DNA from: Thereva unica | Taxonomy: Eukaryota > Arthropoda > Insecta > Diptera > Therevidae | Assembly (NCBI GenBank): GCA_949987705.1 | Contig: OX465281.1 | Coordinates: 190,017,112 to 190,081,111, forward strand | Length of the DNA stretch: 64,000 bases | Direction: 5' to 3' | Shown here: in pieces, positions 35,743 to 46,745 of the stretch | How the letters are laid out: each line of letters opens with the position of its first letter | Numbering within the stretch: position 1 is the first letter of the stretch | Notes under the pieces: model-generated | What the model saw: the letters and a program-made list of their open reading frames with translations, nothing else | Databases searched by the model: none | What the model was told of the DNA's origin: nothing | Made by a program: the position numbers and the translations under genes

Positions 35743-38490
35743 CTACAGCCCAAATCGAGCCTTGGCCTCCTCAAGGGCATTTCTCCAATTTTGACGGTCC
35801 CTTGCAGCATGTCTCCAGTTCCGGATGTTGAGCATTGACTCTGCGTCAGCCGTCACAGAGTCTATCCATCTCCTCCTGGGTCTACCTACTGGCCTACTTC
35901 CCGAAATTTCTGATGCCATAAGCCGTTTTGGGATGCGATTGTCCTCCATTCTGATCACGTGGCCGGCTAGTCTCAATCTGTTGATTTTTATTAAAGTTGA
36001 GAGTTGTGGGTCGTCAAAAATTTCATACAACTCGTTGTTGTATCTTCTTCGCCATATTCCATCCTCTCTGATTGGGCCTATTATGCATCTGAGAATTTTC
36101 CTCTCGAACCTGTTGACTCGTTCCTCTATGTCCTGGGTCATAGTCCAAGTCTCGCTACCATAACACAGTACTGGTCGTATTACTGTTTTGTAGAGTGAGA
36201 GTTTCGTTTTCCTGTGCACAAATCTTGAGTGCAGGATTTGTTTTTGGGCATAAAAGGCTCTATTAGCCAGTAGTATTCGTCTGGTTATTTCTTCTTTTTC
36301 TTCGTTTCTTTTTGTGATAGTAGACCCAAGGTAGACTGTTTTATCGACTACTTCTAGGTTATGTTCGTCGATGGTTATATTTCTTCCCATTCTAAATCGT
36401 CCTGCTCTGGATTGTTGCATAACCTTCGTTTTTTCTTCGTTAATCTTCAGGCCTATGTCCTTTGCCGCCTCTTTTAATTCGACATAGACTTCTTTTGCTG
36501 CCAAAAAGGACCTTCCCACGATGTTTACGTCATCCGCATATCCAAGTAATTGTACCGACTGGGTAGCTATTGATGCACTTCTCTGGACTGACGATTTCCT
36601 TATCACCCATTCTAGGGCCAGGTTGAAAAGCATGGGGGCCAGCCCATCTCCTTGTCTAAGCCCTTGACGTACTTCGAACTCCTCTGTTATAACATTCTGG
36701 ATCCTCACTTTCGCCAGTGAGCTGTTTGTGGCGCATTTGATCAGTTGTACCAACTTTGAAGGGATTCCTATTTCCGATAGGATCTCATATAGCCTCTCTC
36801 TGTTTATTGAATCATATGCCTGCTGAAAGTCGACAAATATCTGATATACATCTACATTCCTTTCCCAGGTTTTCTCCAGAATTTGCCTTAAGGTCAGCAG
36901 TTGGTCCGATGTTGACCTGTTTGTCCTAAAACCAGCTTGATATTCTCCTATAAGGCCTTCCGCTATAGGTTCCAGTTTTTGTTTCACAAGGATTGTGAAG
37001 ATTTTGTAGCTGGTGCTGAGGAGTGAGATGCCTCTGTAGTTTTTGCAGTTTAATTTATCTCCTTTCTTGTATATTGGACATATAATCGCTTTCTTCCAGT
37101 CCTCTGGTATAACTTCTTCCTCCCAGATGGTGCATATGAGTTCGTGTAAAGTTTGTAGCAGTTGGGGTCCTCCTTCCTTTAGCAGCTCAGCTGCTATTCC
37201 ATCGGCGCCAGGCGATTTGTTGCTGCTCTGCCTTTTTACAGCTTCCCGCACCTCATCCAATGTTGGTGGTTCTATTGAGATGTTATCTTGGGGAATTACA
37301 AATGCCTCTGTCTCTGCATTCTCGTTTGATATGGAGATAGGGTTCAATAGGTTCTGAAAATACTCTCTCCACCTTTCCTTTATCCTATCAGGATCTGCCA
37401 ACAAGTTCCCATCTATGTCCTTGCAGATGTCCGTTCTTGGCTGAAACTTGCTGGTGATCTGGCGAGTTCCTTTGTACGCTTGTCTAATTCTCCCTTCATT
37501 GAAGTCTTCCTGTATCTGTAAGATTTTCCTATTTAGATATTCCCTCTTCTTCTTTCTGCACAGCTTGTCTGCGATTTTTCTTTTTTCCTTGAAGACTTCC
37601 ATCCTTGCTCTTGTTGGCCTTGCGATGTACTCTCGGTGGCTCTGGTTTCTTTCTTCAATTGCTGCTCTACAGTTTTGGTCAAACCAATCAATTCTAGTCT
37701 GTCTGGGGGCCCAGCCTAGTGCCTCTTCTGCTGCCCCCTTTATGCTGTTTTTGACCTGTTCCCATTTGTCGTTTATGCTGGGCTGCTCATCTACCTCTCT
37801 CAAGTTTTGTACGACAGCATGTTGGTAGGCATCTCTTATTTCTTCCCGTTTTAGCTTATCTATATCGTATTTTGGCTGAGTTTGCCCTCTATGCGTTTTA
37901 GTTGCTATCCGGGTTCTCAATTTCACTTTGACTAGATAGTGGTCCGAGCCACAGCACGCTCCTCTCATTGTTCTTACGTCCAGTATACTCGTGGCCCCTC
38001 TTCTTTCAATTAGGACGTGGTCAATTTGATTATTAGTTCCTCCGTCTGGTGACTGCCACGTCATCTTATGTATATCTTTGTGCGGGAACATTGTTGAGCT
38101 TACTACCATTGCGTTTGAGCTTGCGAAATCGATCAATCGACTACCATTGTCATTGGTAACGTTATGTAGGCTATGCTTTCCTATGACTCCTAGGAACTCC
38201 TCTTCTTTTCCTACTTTGGCATTCATATCTCCAAGCACCATTTTAATATCGTTTGACGGTATTAACCTGATGGTGTTTGTTAGCTCTTGGTAGAATTCCT
38301 CTTTCTCCTCATCCGTTTTCTCTTCTGTGGGCGCGTGGACGTTTATAAGACTGATGTTATGTAACCTTGTCTTAATGCGAAGTGTGCATATTCTATTGCT
38401 GACTGGTTTGAAGTCCAGAATCAGAGATTTCATTTCCTTCTCTACGATGAATGCTACTCCGTATTCTGCGTATATTGCTGACTTATTCAT
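35743..38490 (-). CDS. RTE-like LINE endonuclease-reverse transcriptase, 915 codons
   Basis: Encodes target-primed reverse transcription. The AP-type endonuclease comes first, shortened at its N-terminus, with VLGDMNAKVG, NNQIDHVLI and the catalytic GSDHYLV. RT follows: GISLLSTSYKIFTILVKQKL, QAGFRTNRSTSDQLLTLRQI, FVDFQQAYDSINRERL, GLRQGDGLAPMLFNL and the active site YADDVNIVG; then the thumb and a C-terminal GRPRRRWIDSV region ending EEAKARFGL. The frame is open from an ATG at 38490 without a stop, but the first part of the endonuclease is missing, so this is a 5'-truncated yet otherwise intact copy. The 3' UTR is nearly absent and ends in a GGATGGATGGAT tail (plus strand 35727-35736, reversed). 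The RTE clade is inferred from domain order and the short tail. A related 3' stub lies at 56240-56315. Confidence 0.85.
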   Translation of the reverse strand: MNKSAIYAEYGVAFIVEKEMKSLILDFKPVSNRICTLRIKTRLHNISLINVHAPTEEKTDEEKEEFYQELTNTIRLIPSNDIKMVLGDMNAKVGKEEEFLGVIGKHSLHNVTNDNGSRLIDFASSNAMVVSSTMFPHKDIHKMTWQSPDGGTNNQIDHVLIERRGATSILDVRTMRGACCGSDHYLVKVKLRTRIATKTHRGQTQPKYDIDKLKREEIRDAYQHAVVQNLREVDEQPSINDKWEQVKNSIKGAAEEALGWAPRQTRIDWFDQNCRAAIEERNQSHREYIARPTRARMEVFKEKRKIADKLCRKKKREYLNRKILQIQEDFNEGRIRQAYKGTRQITSKFQPRTDICKDIDGNLLADPDRIKERWREYFQNLLNPISISNENAETEAFVIPQDNISIEPPTLDEVREAVKRQSSNKSPGADGIAAELLKEGGPQLLQTLHELICTIWEEEVIPEDWKKAIICPIYKKGDKLNCKNYRGISLLSTSYKIFTILVKQKLEPIAEGLIGEYQAGFRTNRSTSDQLLTLRQILEKTWERNVDVYQIFVDFQQAYDSINRERLYEILSEIGIPSKLVQLIKCATNSSLAKVRIQNVITEEFEVRQGLRQGDGLAPMLFNLALEWVIRKSSVQRSASIATQSVQLLGYADDVNIVGRSFLAAKEVYVELKEAAKDIGLKINEEKTKVMQQSRAGRFRMGRNITIDEHNLEVVDKTVYLGSTITKRNEEKEEITRRILLANRAFYAQKQILHSRFVHRKTKLSLYKTVIRPVLCYGSETWTMTQDIEERVNRFERKILRCIIGPIREDGIWRRRYNNELYEIFDDPQLSTLIKINRLRLAGHVIRMEDNRIPKRLMASEISGSRPVGRPRRRWIDSVTADAESMLNIRNWRHAARDRQNWRNALEEAKARFGL

Positions 38491-38499
38491 GAAAATATC

Positions 38500-39890
38500 G
38501 TAAAGGGTTGCAAAAATACAAGGTGATATGTAAATCTCTTTAATGAAATTTCGAGAGGCCCTAGCGGCTAAACCGTTATGATTTCACTATTGCAGCACTA
38601 CATTTCCCGCTGGGTTTCTTTCGGAGGCAGTTCGACGTGGTTTGTGGGTTTGGCCTGTGTGAAGATTGATTTATGTTCTTATGTTGTTATGTTCGTACTT
38701 AGAGGATATGTTCACCTTTTCAAATCCCTAAAAATCAAACGACTATTTTCGAGCTTGCCGAAGGTCGACTGGAACGAGGTAAACCAACTATCACTTCTTA
38801 GCCTTGTTTGAATGCTTCATACAATTGTCAAGTATGACAATTAATGCTATTTAAAATTGGTCCCTTTGTAGTGTTTATATTTTTATTTATTTCTTATAAA
38901 ATTACAATGGGTTTAAAAATTTCACAGAAAGAATATTTGCAAATAAACGACTAATCAGAATTTCCAGCATTGTAGTATCGATAACCTATAAACAAACCAC
39001 CAACTTGATATTGTTGGATTCCTCGAGTCGAGAGACAATAACTCATTTGCAATTCCAGTTCAAAACTTTATGGAGTTAAATAAAACATACCTATAACTTT
39101 GCCTCAGGTTTAAAACAACAAAATGTTAACTTTCAAATTACCCTTTGGGACGCAAAACATAAAGTGTCAATGGCCCAAAGAGTCAATAAACATTGTTTTA
39201 ATATACAAAACGCATTTTACTAAAAGAAGTTTGAAAACTCACAAATCCCGCCCTTAAGTGAAAACAGGAATTTCACTTTACTCAGGAATTGACCCCACTC
39301 TACTCCGTTTTACCATTTCCGGAGGAAGATTTAGTATGAGACATAACAATAACCCTTAATCCCACACTTATCCTGGAGGCTTTCGTAATGTGAATAGAGG
39401 GAAGTGCCTGGCATCAATTTCTATAAAAACAATGCTTGAAGGGATACCTACCCCGTAAGCAGTCTGGAAAAGTAACCAAGGGGTGGTGGTGGCGAAAGTA
39501 CTTAGAAGTAATTTTCTAGGTATATGAGAACTTAAGCCTGCTTGTTTTAAAGGTCTGGCCAATTGCTTAATTTACGATTGTAACTAAATGTACAATACTT
39601 AAGCAAAGACACATTACATTTAAATATCTATTCAGATAGTTGGTAACGTAGTAGTTTTGGATGGATATCATTTTTTGGAAGTTAGAAGAAGAATCTTTAA
39701 GATTCTATATTTTCTTTAGATTGCATAAATAAAGTTTAAGCTCCGTTAGTAGATTCACTTTCTTTTATAGAACGTTTTTCTCAGACTGTTCTCGAACTAA
39801 TTTTTAATTTTTTAGACTTAATCTAAGAAGAATCCTTTTAAGAACAAATTAAAGTAAGCAAAATTATACCCCTGTTGACACAGTGGAGCA
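38500..39890. other. No supported gene
   Basis: AT-rich sequence; frames of 64-77 codons (38578, 39368) show no domain. No TE ends were recognised. Confidence 0.4.
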
Positions 39891-39984
39891 AATAGCTCAT
39901 TTTTTGGACAAGCGATAATCCCCACACCTGGAATGGATGAAACGTAAATATTTTTTTTCACTACATCTTCTATTTCGGTCAAAC

Positions 39985-40329
39985 AAAGCATTTTTTTGAT
40001 AATGATGTCCTTCCGATAGCAGCCTTTAGCACTTCTTTCACCGTCTTGACAAGTCTTTTACAGAATCCTCCCCACAGGGGGACTCTCGCAGTATGTTGTC
40101 GTTTCCAAATTCCTTAAAATTGTCCTATCTCTGACGAGACTCTTTCGAAGGTCGTCCCATTCTCTGAATAGATGACACCAGGCGCTCCTCGTCGTACAAT
40201 AAAACGCCTCAAAGCAAGTAATGCGCTTTCGCTCGACAAGCTGTCGGTAAGCTCTAGATTAACGTGAGTTAGAAGGATATAGAGTTTTATTTTCTGCCCT
40301 TGCGAATGCTTGGTGCAGAGTAACGTCAC
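39985..40329 (-). pseudogene. BEL/Pao integrase fragment
   Basis: The minus-strand frame reads NLELTDSLSSESALLALRRF then RRGAPGVIYSENGTTF, a BEL/Pao-type integrase core whose second catalytic Asp position reads E (SENG instead of SDNG). Downstream (40110-39985) a shifted frame gives a GG-x-[WF]..R/KLVKTVKE-like motif, usual in BEL integrase. Surrounding parts of the element are missing. Confidence 0.72.
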
Positions 40330-40559
40330 TTGGACTCACTACTGATTGGTCGAATCTCCTTTACTCCTCGATGGGTAATGATGAGGAGGGGGAGGGGGAG
40401 GGGGTGTAGTGAAATCGAGCCGTCACCTCCTCGTGGTGCCCCCTGGATAACTAAGTAACAACGGTAGTAGGGAGCAGACCCTTAAAAGCCTACTAAGCGC
40501 AGATGTAAATGTCGACGTGTCGAGGGCTGCGTGGCAGTAGGTATTGCTGCACTGTCCCG

Positions 40560-41240
40560 AAGGATCTAGTCCGGGCGCTCCCAGTTATGCACTCACGAGA
40601 ATCTAAGAAGGGGCTTCCAAAATAAACGGATTTTTATCTTCTCTGATAGCCAAGCGGCAATTAGAGCGATAAGGTCCCGTAGGACCAAGTCGAAATTAGT
40701 TTGGGACTGCCAACGTGCTCTTGATGAGTTGGGCGCTCTCAAACAAGTTACCTTTGTCTGGGTCCTGGATCACCGGGGCTGCAAAGTCAACGAAAGTGCG
40801 GATGCCCTAGCTAAACAGGGCTCTGATATTGCATTCATCGGTCCAGAGCCGGATATTGGGGCACCGTCGAGCTAGGTGCAAAGGGCCCTGGCTGATCGGA
40901 CTTTGATGAAACATACTAAACGTGCCTGGACTGGCCAACTCTAAGCGGTTCCTTTTGTGCTGTCCTCGAAGACATCCAAGGAATTGTTAAGGCGCAGTAG
41001 GAATGATGTAAGGACACTTGTTGGCTTGATTACCGGACACTGTGCTCTAAATTACCACTTATGGAGGATAGGAAGGGCGGAGGACCTCACATATAGACTG
41101 CTGATTCGGCCTTCTACGTTTTCTGTGAATGCCCTGCAATAACAAGGAGCAGGGTTTCTTTGTTCGAGGAGGCCCTGCTCGAATCCTCTAGGCAGACTGT
41201 ACTTGATCAAGCGGTCTGGCCTACAAATATGAGGTATACA
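40560..41240 (+). pseudogene. LINE RNase H and C-terminal region (R1/I-like)
   Basis: Plus-strand frames give IFSDSQAAIRAIRS (RNase H catalytic Asp), TFVWVLDHRGCKVNESADAL (HRG-x-x-x-NE-x-AD motif) and AKQGSDIAFIGPEPD. After an in-frame stop at 40873, LLRRSRNDVRTLVGLITGHC and NYHLWRIGRAED follow, the region before the C-terminal zinc knuckle of such LINEs. Stops and shifts make it a relic. A short relative (ADALAKQGSD-like block) lies at 63015-63085. Confidence 0.72.
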
Positions 41241-41244
41241 TAGG

Positions 41245-41809
41245 GGTGTAGTACAAGGTCAAATGAATGGCCGCAGCATCTTTGGACCCAATACCCTACA
41301 CAGGAAAAAACAGAAAAAAAGTAACTAAGCATTATTGGCACTTTAGTTAGTATTTTACGTCATTATAGAAGATACAAGAATGGCGCCGAGGCGTATTGCT
41401 AAAGGGAGGTGTATTTTTCTGGGACTACAATGATTATTTAAAAAAATTACAAATTATGACTGAAAAACACCCGTTTTTATATATTTTTTTTATTTTAAGG
41501 TTATTATATTTTACACATATGCTACAGAAATAATTTGTAGTAATTTCTACTAAAAAATACGAAATTTGTGTTTTATCACTTTGATTACTAGATTTTTGAC
41601 ATTTCCTGCCAGTCGCATACGCGCTTCTGCCCGGGGAGGTTGTGTTGCTTGCGACTGCGGGGAACTGTCGGTTTATGAATGAAAACGCTCATTTATTCAA
41701 AGGAATTTTTTTCAGCATTTTTTTTTTTAAATTATTTTAAATTTAGAAATGAGAAATATTTCGCATAATTAAAGTAAAATTATGCTTATTATGTTGAATA
41801 AACTGCCTT
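41245..41809. other. No supported gene
   Basis: AT-rich; no recognisable domains. It ends at the palindrome into which the P-type element inserted. Confidence 0.4.
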
Positions 41810-42416
41810 TGTTGAGCAGGGGCATAACCTTCTATAAAGAAAGCCATGCATGCCAGTTGTGTGTGTGTTAATTACTGGGCCGGGTGTCATAAACGTCAAA
41901 GCTAGTGTTCGGTAAGCTTGTGGCGACGGGAATAATTTCGGCGCGATATAAAATAACTAATAAATAATTAAAAAGTAAATGTTACTCGTCGAGAAAAAAG
42001 TTAAGTGTTCAAATAAAAAGGTGAAGTGCTTTTTATATTTTATTTAAAAAAAATGTGTAAAAAAATTCTAATTTTTAGGTTATGTTCCGGAAAACCGCGC
42101 AAAAAATTTAGTGGTTCATGTTTTGTTTATTTTGATACACGACTTTTTTGTGAGGTAATAAAATTATATTACAAATAAATTAATTGTAGTGCAAATAAAT
42201 TATTTTTAGTGCATTTTATGTTAACCAAAATAAAGGAAGGATTGTGAAAATTTCGAGCTGTATATTGGATAATACACCAATCAATTAAGATAAGTATTTT
42301 GAATTCTTCATGCATGACTATTTTTACCAAATTAAAGAAAAGGTTGCTAGTTTTTAATTAGATATTGAAGATTTAGAAGCTTATTGTAGAATAAAATAAT
42401 TTTAAGAAAAATAATA

Positions 42417-43133
42417 ATGCCTCGTCGGTGCTGTGTTCCTGGTGCAAATGATTTTAAGCAGTGCGATGGTCGAAAACGCATAAATAAAACCGAGGTTCCT
42501 TCAATTTTCCCTAACCAACCAGCATACTACACTGTGCCTGAAACTAGTATGAGAGGAGATCCCTCTTTACGAAGAGAACGGCTCATTGTACGATATGACG
42601 AATTGTCTAATAAAGTTTTAATGGCAGATTGCAAAAAATTCTTTGATAATTTCAAAACAAACTTCTCCCAGGAACTAAATTTAGAGAAATGGCGCGTTTT
42701 TCAAGATGAGACTCAAGTAACTTTCTTTTTATTAGAATCTCATCCGGAATCGGGTTGTCAGTTTTCGGTTCAAATCGTTGTGAACCAAAACTTATTAGTT
42801 AAAATATTTGTTAAAAGTATAGAGATTCCCGGGAAAGACTTAACATCGATTTTACCGGAAAATTCAAAACTTGGTCTTTGGTCGCAAATTGTTAATTTAT
42901 TATCGCGTTATGCTAATATTGAAAATAATTTTGTTCCTGATCGGAAATATTTTCTTTGTAAAGCTTCTCACTTTTTAAAGAAAGCGAACGAGTGTGATGA
43001 CGATTTCGAAAATGAGTCCAAAATCGATATCATATGCAATCAGGTTGACCTTCTGCTTTCTAAAAAGCCTAAATATACCCCATCTTCGATAATAATGGCG
43101 TTTGTAATATACAGCCAATCTGCCGACGTATGA
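42417..43133 (+). pseudogene. P-type transposase, N-terminal part with abbreviated THAP domain
   Basis: The frame starts with ATG and MPRRCCVPG, the usual start of a THAP zinc finger, but the second cysteine of the CCVPGC motif is Ala (CCVPGA) and the Trp / C-x2-H half of the C2CH finger is not visible, so DNA binding is probably lost. A P-type linker region follows (YSQSADV at the end). The frame stops at 43131-43133, and the next domain is in another frame starting four bases later, consistent with a small deletion in a TA-rich codon pair. Confidence 0.78.
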
Positions 43134-43137
43134 ACTA

Positions 43138-44586
43138 TTGCGAAAATTTTTTATCCTTCCGTGTAAAAGATTTTTACAGTCTTTGTCATCGAAGATGCAT
43201 CTGTCCTCAAATTACAAAAATCCTAGCAACGACGAGCGCTACTTTAATCACATTCGCGAAAATTTAAACGATAGAGAAAAATACGTCGCTCTTTTATTAG
43301 ATGAAATTTATTTAGGAAAACGTGGAATTGAATATAAATCTAATAACTTAGTAGGAATGGCGCAAAACAACCCTACTGAAGCGGCTAAGACTGTACTAGC
43401 TTTTATGATTAAATCGCTATTCGGATCTTTTAAAGAAATCATTCGGCTTGTCCCAGTCGTCGGCTTAACTGGGGATGAGGCGTCTTCATTAACTACCGAT
43501 ATTATACAATTTGTTCAACAATTAGGATTTCGCGTTTTAGTTGTAATTACAGATAACAATCGCATAAATCAAGCAATGTTTAAAAAACTTCGTGAAGATC
43601 GTGTAAATTATTTTCCGAATCCGAATTTCCACGGTGAAAATATATATTTGCAGTATGATACGGTCCATATATTTAAAAACGTCCGTAACAATTGGATTAA
43701 TTTAAAAAATCGTGGCAGGAATTTCCATTATCCTGACTTTAAATCGGGCGAAGTTAAAAGTGCGTCTTTTGATCACATTGAACTATTATACAATGAAGAA
43801 TCTGGACTATTTGTTAAGCAAGCCTGTAAATTAAATTTTAAAACAATTTATCCGAATAATTTGGAACGGCAAAATGTTCAACTAGTCGATAAAACTTTTC
43901 ACCGTACCACTATTGCCGCCTTAAAAACAAAAATCAATATGCTTCAAACCGCGGAATTTTGTGATATTATTAGGAATTGGTGGGATACAGTAAACGTTAA
44001 AAGTCGTAATTCCGGGATTATAAAACGAAATGAATGGTCAAAACCTTTCTTTAACGTTTCAGATTACAGGCTTGAATTTTTCACTGAATTCTTATCGTGG
44101 ATTGAAGTCTGGAGATGCTCGGCAGATAACGGAAATAACGGAATTTTAAGTAGGGACACATTCGACGCTTTTGTTGTCACTACCACAACTTTAATTCATT
44201 TAATAAAATATTCTCTTACGGTTTTAAATATCAAATATGTTTTATCGGGTAAATTTCAAACGGATGATTTAGAACGCCGATTTGGTTTGTATCGTTCTTT
44301 GTCGGGTTGCTCATATAGAATTTCTTACGCAGAAATTGTAGAATCTGAAAAGAAGATCCGCGTTCATAATGTTTTTTTACATAACAAAAAAAATTACACT
44401 AAACTCGCTCAGAGTAGGGGTGAAAATTCGTTAGACGAACCGGTCAATCTTACCATTTTCAATTCAGTATTAGATTCAGATTACTTGCAAGAAGCAATAA
44501 TTGATGATTCCTCTCATTTATATGCAGCAGGTTATGCATCTAATGCTGTCGCGAAGCGGTTGTCGTGTGTTGTTTGTAAAGCTTAA
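43138..44586 (+). pseudogene. P-type transposase catalytic domain (RNase H fold with GTP-binding insertion)
   Basis: 482 codons without a stop. Motifs of the P/THAP9 superfamily: VALLLDEIYLGKRGIEY (first catalytic Asp), a VVITDNNRINQAMFKKL block (second Asp), YDTVHIFKNVRNNWIN, and GKFQTDDLERRFGLYRSLSG carrying the catalytic Glu. It ends with AAGYASNAVAKRLSCVVCK, the start of the C-terminal Cys motif. The protein excises and integrates the element. This segment is intact, but upstream and downstream parts are in other frames, so the copy cannot make a full transposase without frameshifting or unseen introns. Confidence 0.85.
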
Positions 44587-44591
44587 TAGTA

Positions 44592-44971
44592 ATGGAGAAA
44601 GGAGCGCTTTCCGAAGATGAGTATTTTAACTCATTGCAAAGAGGAGGCCTATCAATTCCTACTCCACAAGTTAAGTATTTATTATGCCATATGAGCAGTA
44701 TTCTCCAGCATATCCGCAAAGAAGAACATCTAAAACGGAGGCAACTAATCATAAAAGTATATTATGTTGCCTTAAGCTTCAAAGTGTCTCAGATGAGAAC
44801 TTTGATATCGATTTAAATTTTGAATGTCAGTGCGGTCTAGCGTCCAAAGATTTATTTATTAACATTTGCTTGCGCCTAGCAAATATTTTACTTAACAATT
44901 TCACTAAAAATTTACGCGATTTTACTGTAGATGAGGAAAAAGAAAATCGTAAGCTTCTGAATTTTCAATAA
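44592..44971 (+). pseudogene. P-type transposase C-terminal region in shifted frames
   Basis: Two overlapping frames continue the protein: one reads SLQRGGLSIPTPQVKYLL (a usual THAP9-type C-terminal motif), and from about 44810 another reads CQCGLASKDLFINICLRLAN and ends at 44971. At least two more frame changes therefore follow the catalytic domain. Confidence 0.7.
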
Positions 44972-45039
44972 ATAAGGCTGTGAAAAAGTCGTTTTGTTGA
45001 GTTTTTTTTTCTAGAATATTTTACAATTTATTTATTTAT

Positions 45040-45046
<7 letters not shown>

Positions 45047-45125
<79 letters not shown>
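45047..45125. repeat. (TA)n microsatellite in the P-type element
   Basis: About 78 bases of TA repeat in the 3' UTR-like region between the transposase end and the right terminus. Confidence 0.95.
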
Positions 45126-45128
<3 letters not shown>

Positions 45129-45599
45129 GAGCCAAGTATGTTTTTTCTCATTGTAGCTGCTTTCATCAGTTCTACAAGGCCGGAAGGAAGTCGACGAAGA
45201 AATTCTGTTTTTATTTATTTAATTTTATTTTATTTATTCCTTTTTTTTATGTATTTATTCGAGAAAAAAATTTCATTTAAATTTTGGATCTTTTAATTTC
45301 TCATTTATTATTGTCAATAAATTTTAGTGTTAATAAATTTAATATTATTTATTTGTATTTTGAATATTATTTTGAATATTAGAATATTGTATAAAATAAA
45401 ATAATTTAAAAAAAAAAAACTTTAATTCAAACGCTTTACTCATTCCCATTTCCCATTAAACGTTTTCATTTGCAGCAAAAGAGCCGGACCACTAATTCAC
45501 TTATATGTATGTGTGTCTATAAAATGAGCATGGCTTTCTTTATAGAAGGTTATGGCAGGGGCTTTACATGTATTTAAAAGCTCTGCTCAACACATAGAA

Positions 45600-46399
45600 A
45601 GATAAACTAACTTTATTCATTCGGCATGCGCGCATCCCTTCCCAAATTATTTTGTTGAGTTTTTTCAGTGTTTGTTGCCGTTTTAACTAAAAAGAGGGGA
45701 AATGATAGAACATTATTTATAAAATTTGGCAACGAGGTGCGCAAAACTGCTCAAATTTTTTGTGTCACGGAGTTTGAAAAATTCTATACAAGAGACAAAA
45801 CTCGGAGCTGTGTGGGCAACAATTAAAATACACTCTCATTATAGGAACACAAAGAGGTGAATTATTTCAGATTTTTCTTGTGGTTTGGTCACTGTCCGGG
45901 CTTATGCCGCGGACACTTTGGAGTTGACTGACATGTTGAAAGCGGCATATACGACAAGAATTTTCGGCGCAGCCTGACCAAGCGGATCTGCTTTTTGACG
46001 TGGCCAAACATGTGGCACTGCCGGGAAGTTACGGTATAAACACTTGAGACTTTCTTAAAATGCCAAACGATGTAAACAAAAATGAAAAATGAAAGAAGAA
46101 ATGAACAATACATCTTTCTTACGTTTAATTTGTAATTGTCTCCAATATAGAATACTTTTCGCACGCTTCAACTGATAAAACCGAAACTGTTAAAACAGTA
46201 TGTCCAGTGGTTTGGGTGCTTAGAATACCAAAAGGGAGTGGTGAATTAAATGTGTGAGGTGCTGTTGTTTTAAATTGGCACCCACTTCCCCTTTGGTGAG
46301 ATGTGCTGGACCTTTCTCCTTTTTAAATTAGAATTTTTTTAATTTGCAACAAATCGACGAATCGTTTATGTCAAAACATTGCACTGTTGTGAAAATCGT
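45600..46399. other. No supported gene
   Basis: A 91-codon minus frame at 45889-46164 shows no domain. Otherwise unclassified. Confidence 0.4.
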
Positions 46400-46745
46400 T
46401 CCTGATATGTTTTTTGGATCGCTGATTACGAAAATCGAGGTCCCACAGTCTTAAAATATTCATGTCACCTTTAAAAAAAGCCCTTTTTAAGGGTTTTTGC
46501 GATAATTTTAATTATAATCAATTTTTTGCAATATTTATTTTCAAAAGTGGTTGATTTATAACAAAGCAAGCCAAATTTTATGATAAGGGATAATAGTAAA
46601 GGGCTGAAACTATCCCTACATCATCGACTGAAAATACAAGGTTTGTAAAAAATGTTTTTTCAACCCTATGCGTCAAACTCGGTTTTATCAGGTAAAAGTA
46701 AATTATTTTCAACCCTTAAGGGAGTAAAACTACCCGTAGATAAAA
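46400..46745 (+). repeat. Diverged copy of the inverted-repeat-element arm
   Basis: GATTACGAAAATCGAGGTCCC, then CCCTTTTTAAGGGTTTTTGCG, then a GTGGTTGATTTATA..CAAGCC block and a TTATTTTCAACCCTTAAGGG block follow the order of segments in 30286-35312. Clearly older than those copies. Confidence 0.6.

Larger units (their letters stand above)
41823..45555 (+). mobile_element. P-superfamily transposon, 3.7 kb, with degraded transposase
   Basis: The ends CATAACCTTCTATAAAGAAA are identical in inverted orientation at both termini and continue to AAGCCATGC. The target GCAGGGG(C) lies at 41816-41822 and 45556-45562 (7 bp exact; 8 bp if the first C belongs to the target). Without the element the site reads as a 44-bp palindrome, TGTTGAGCAG...CTGCTCAACA (41810 / 45583-45592). 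The interior encodes a P-type transposase in three frames and a TA microsatellite. Elements A and B share its ends and subterminal GT-run and GGTCCGG blocks. Confidence 0.87.

Noticed and set aside
45889..46164. 91-codon minus frame with hydrophobic stretch
   Set aside because: No motif, no neighbour support, and within an unclassified repeat-rich region.
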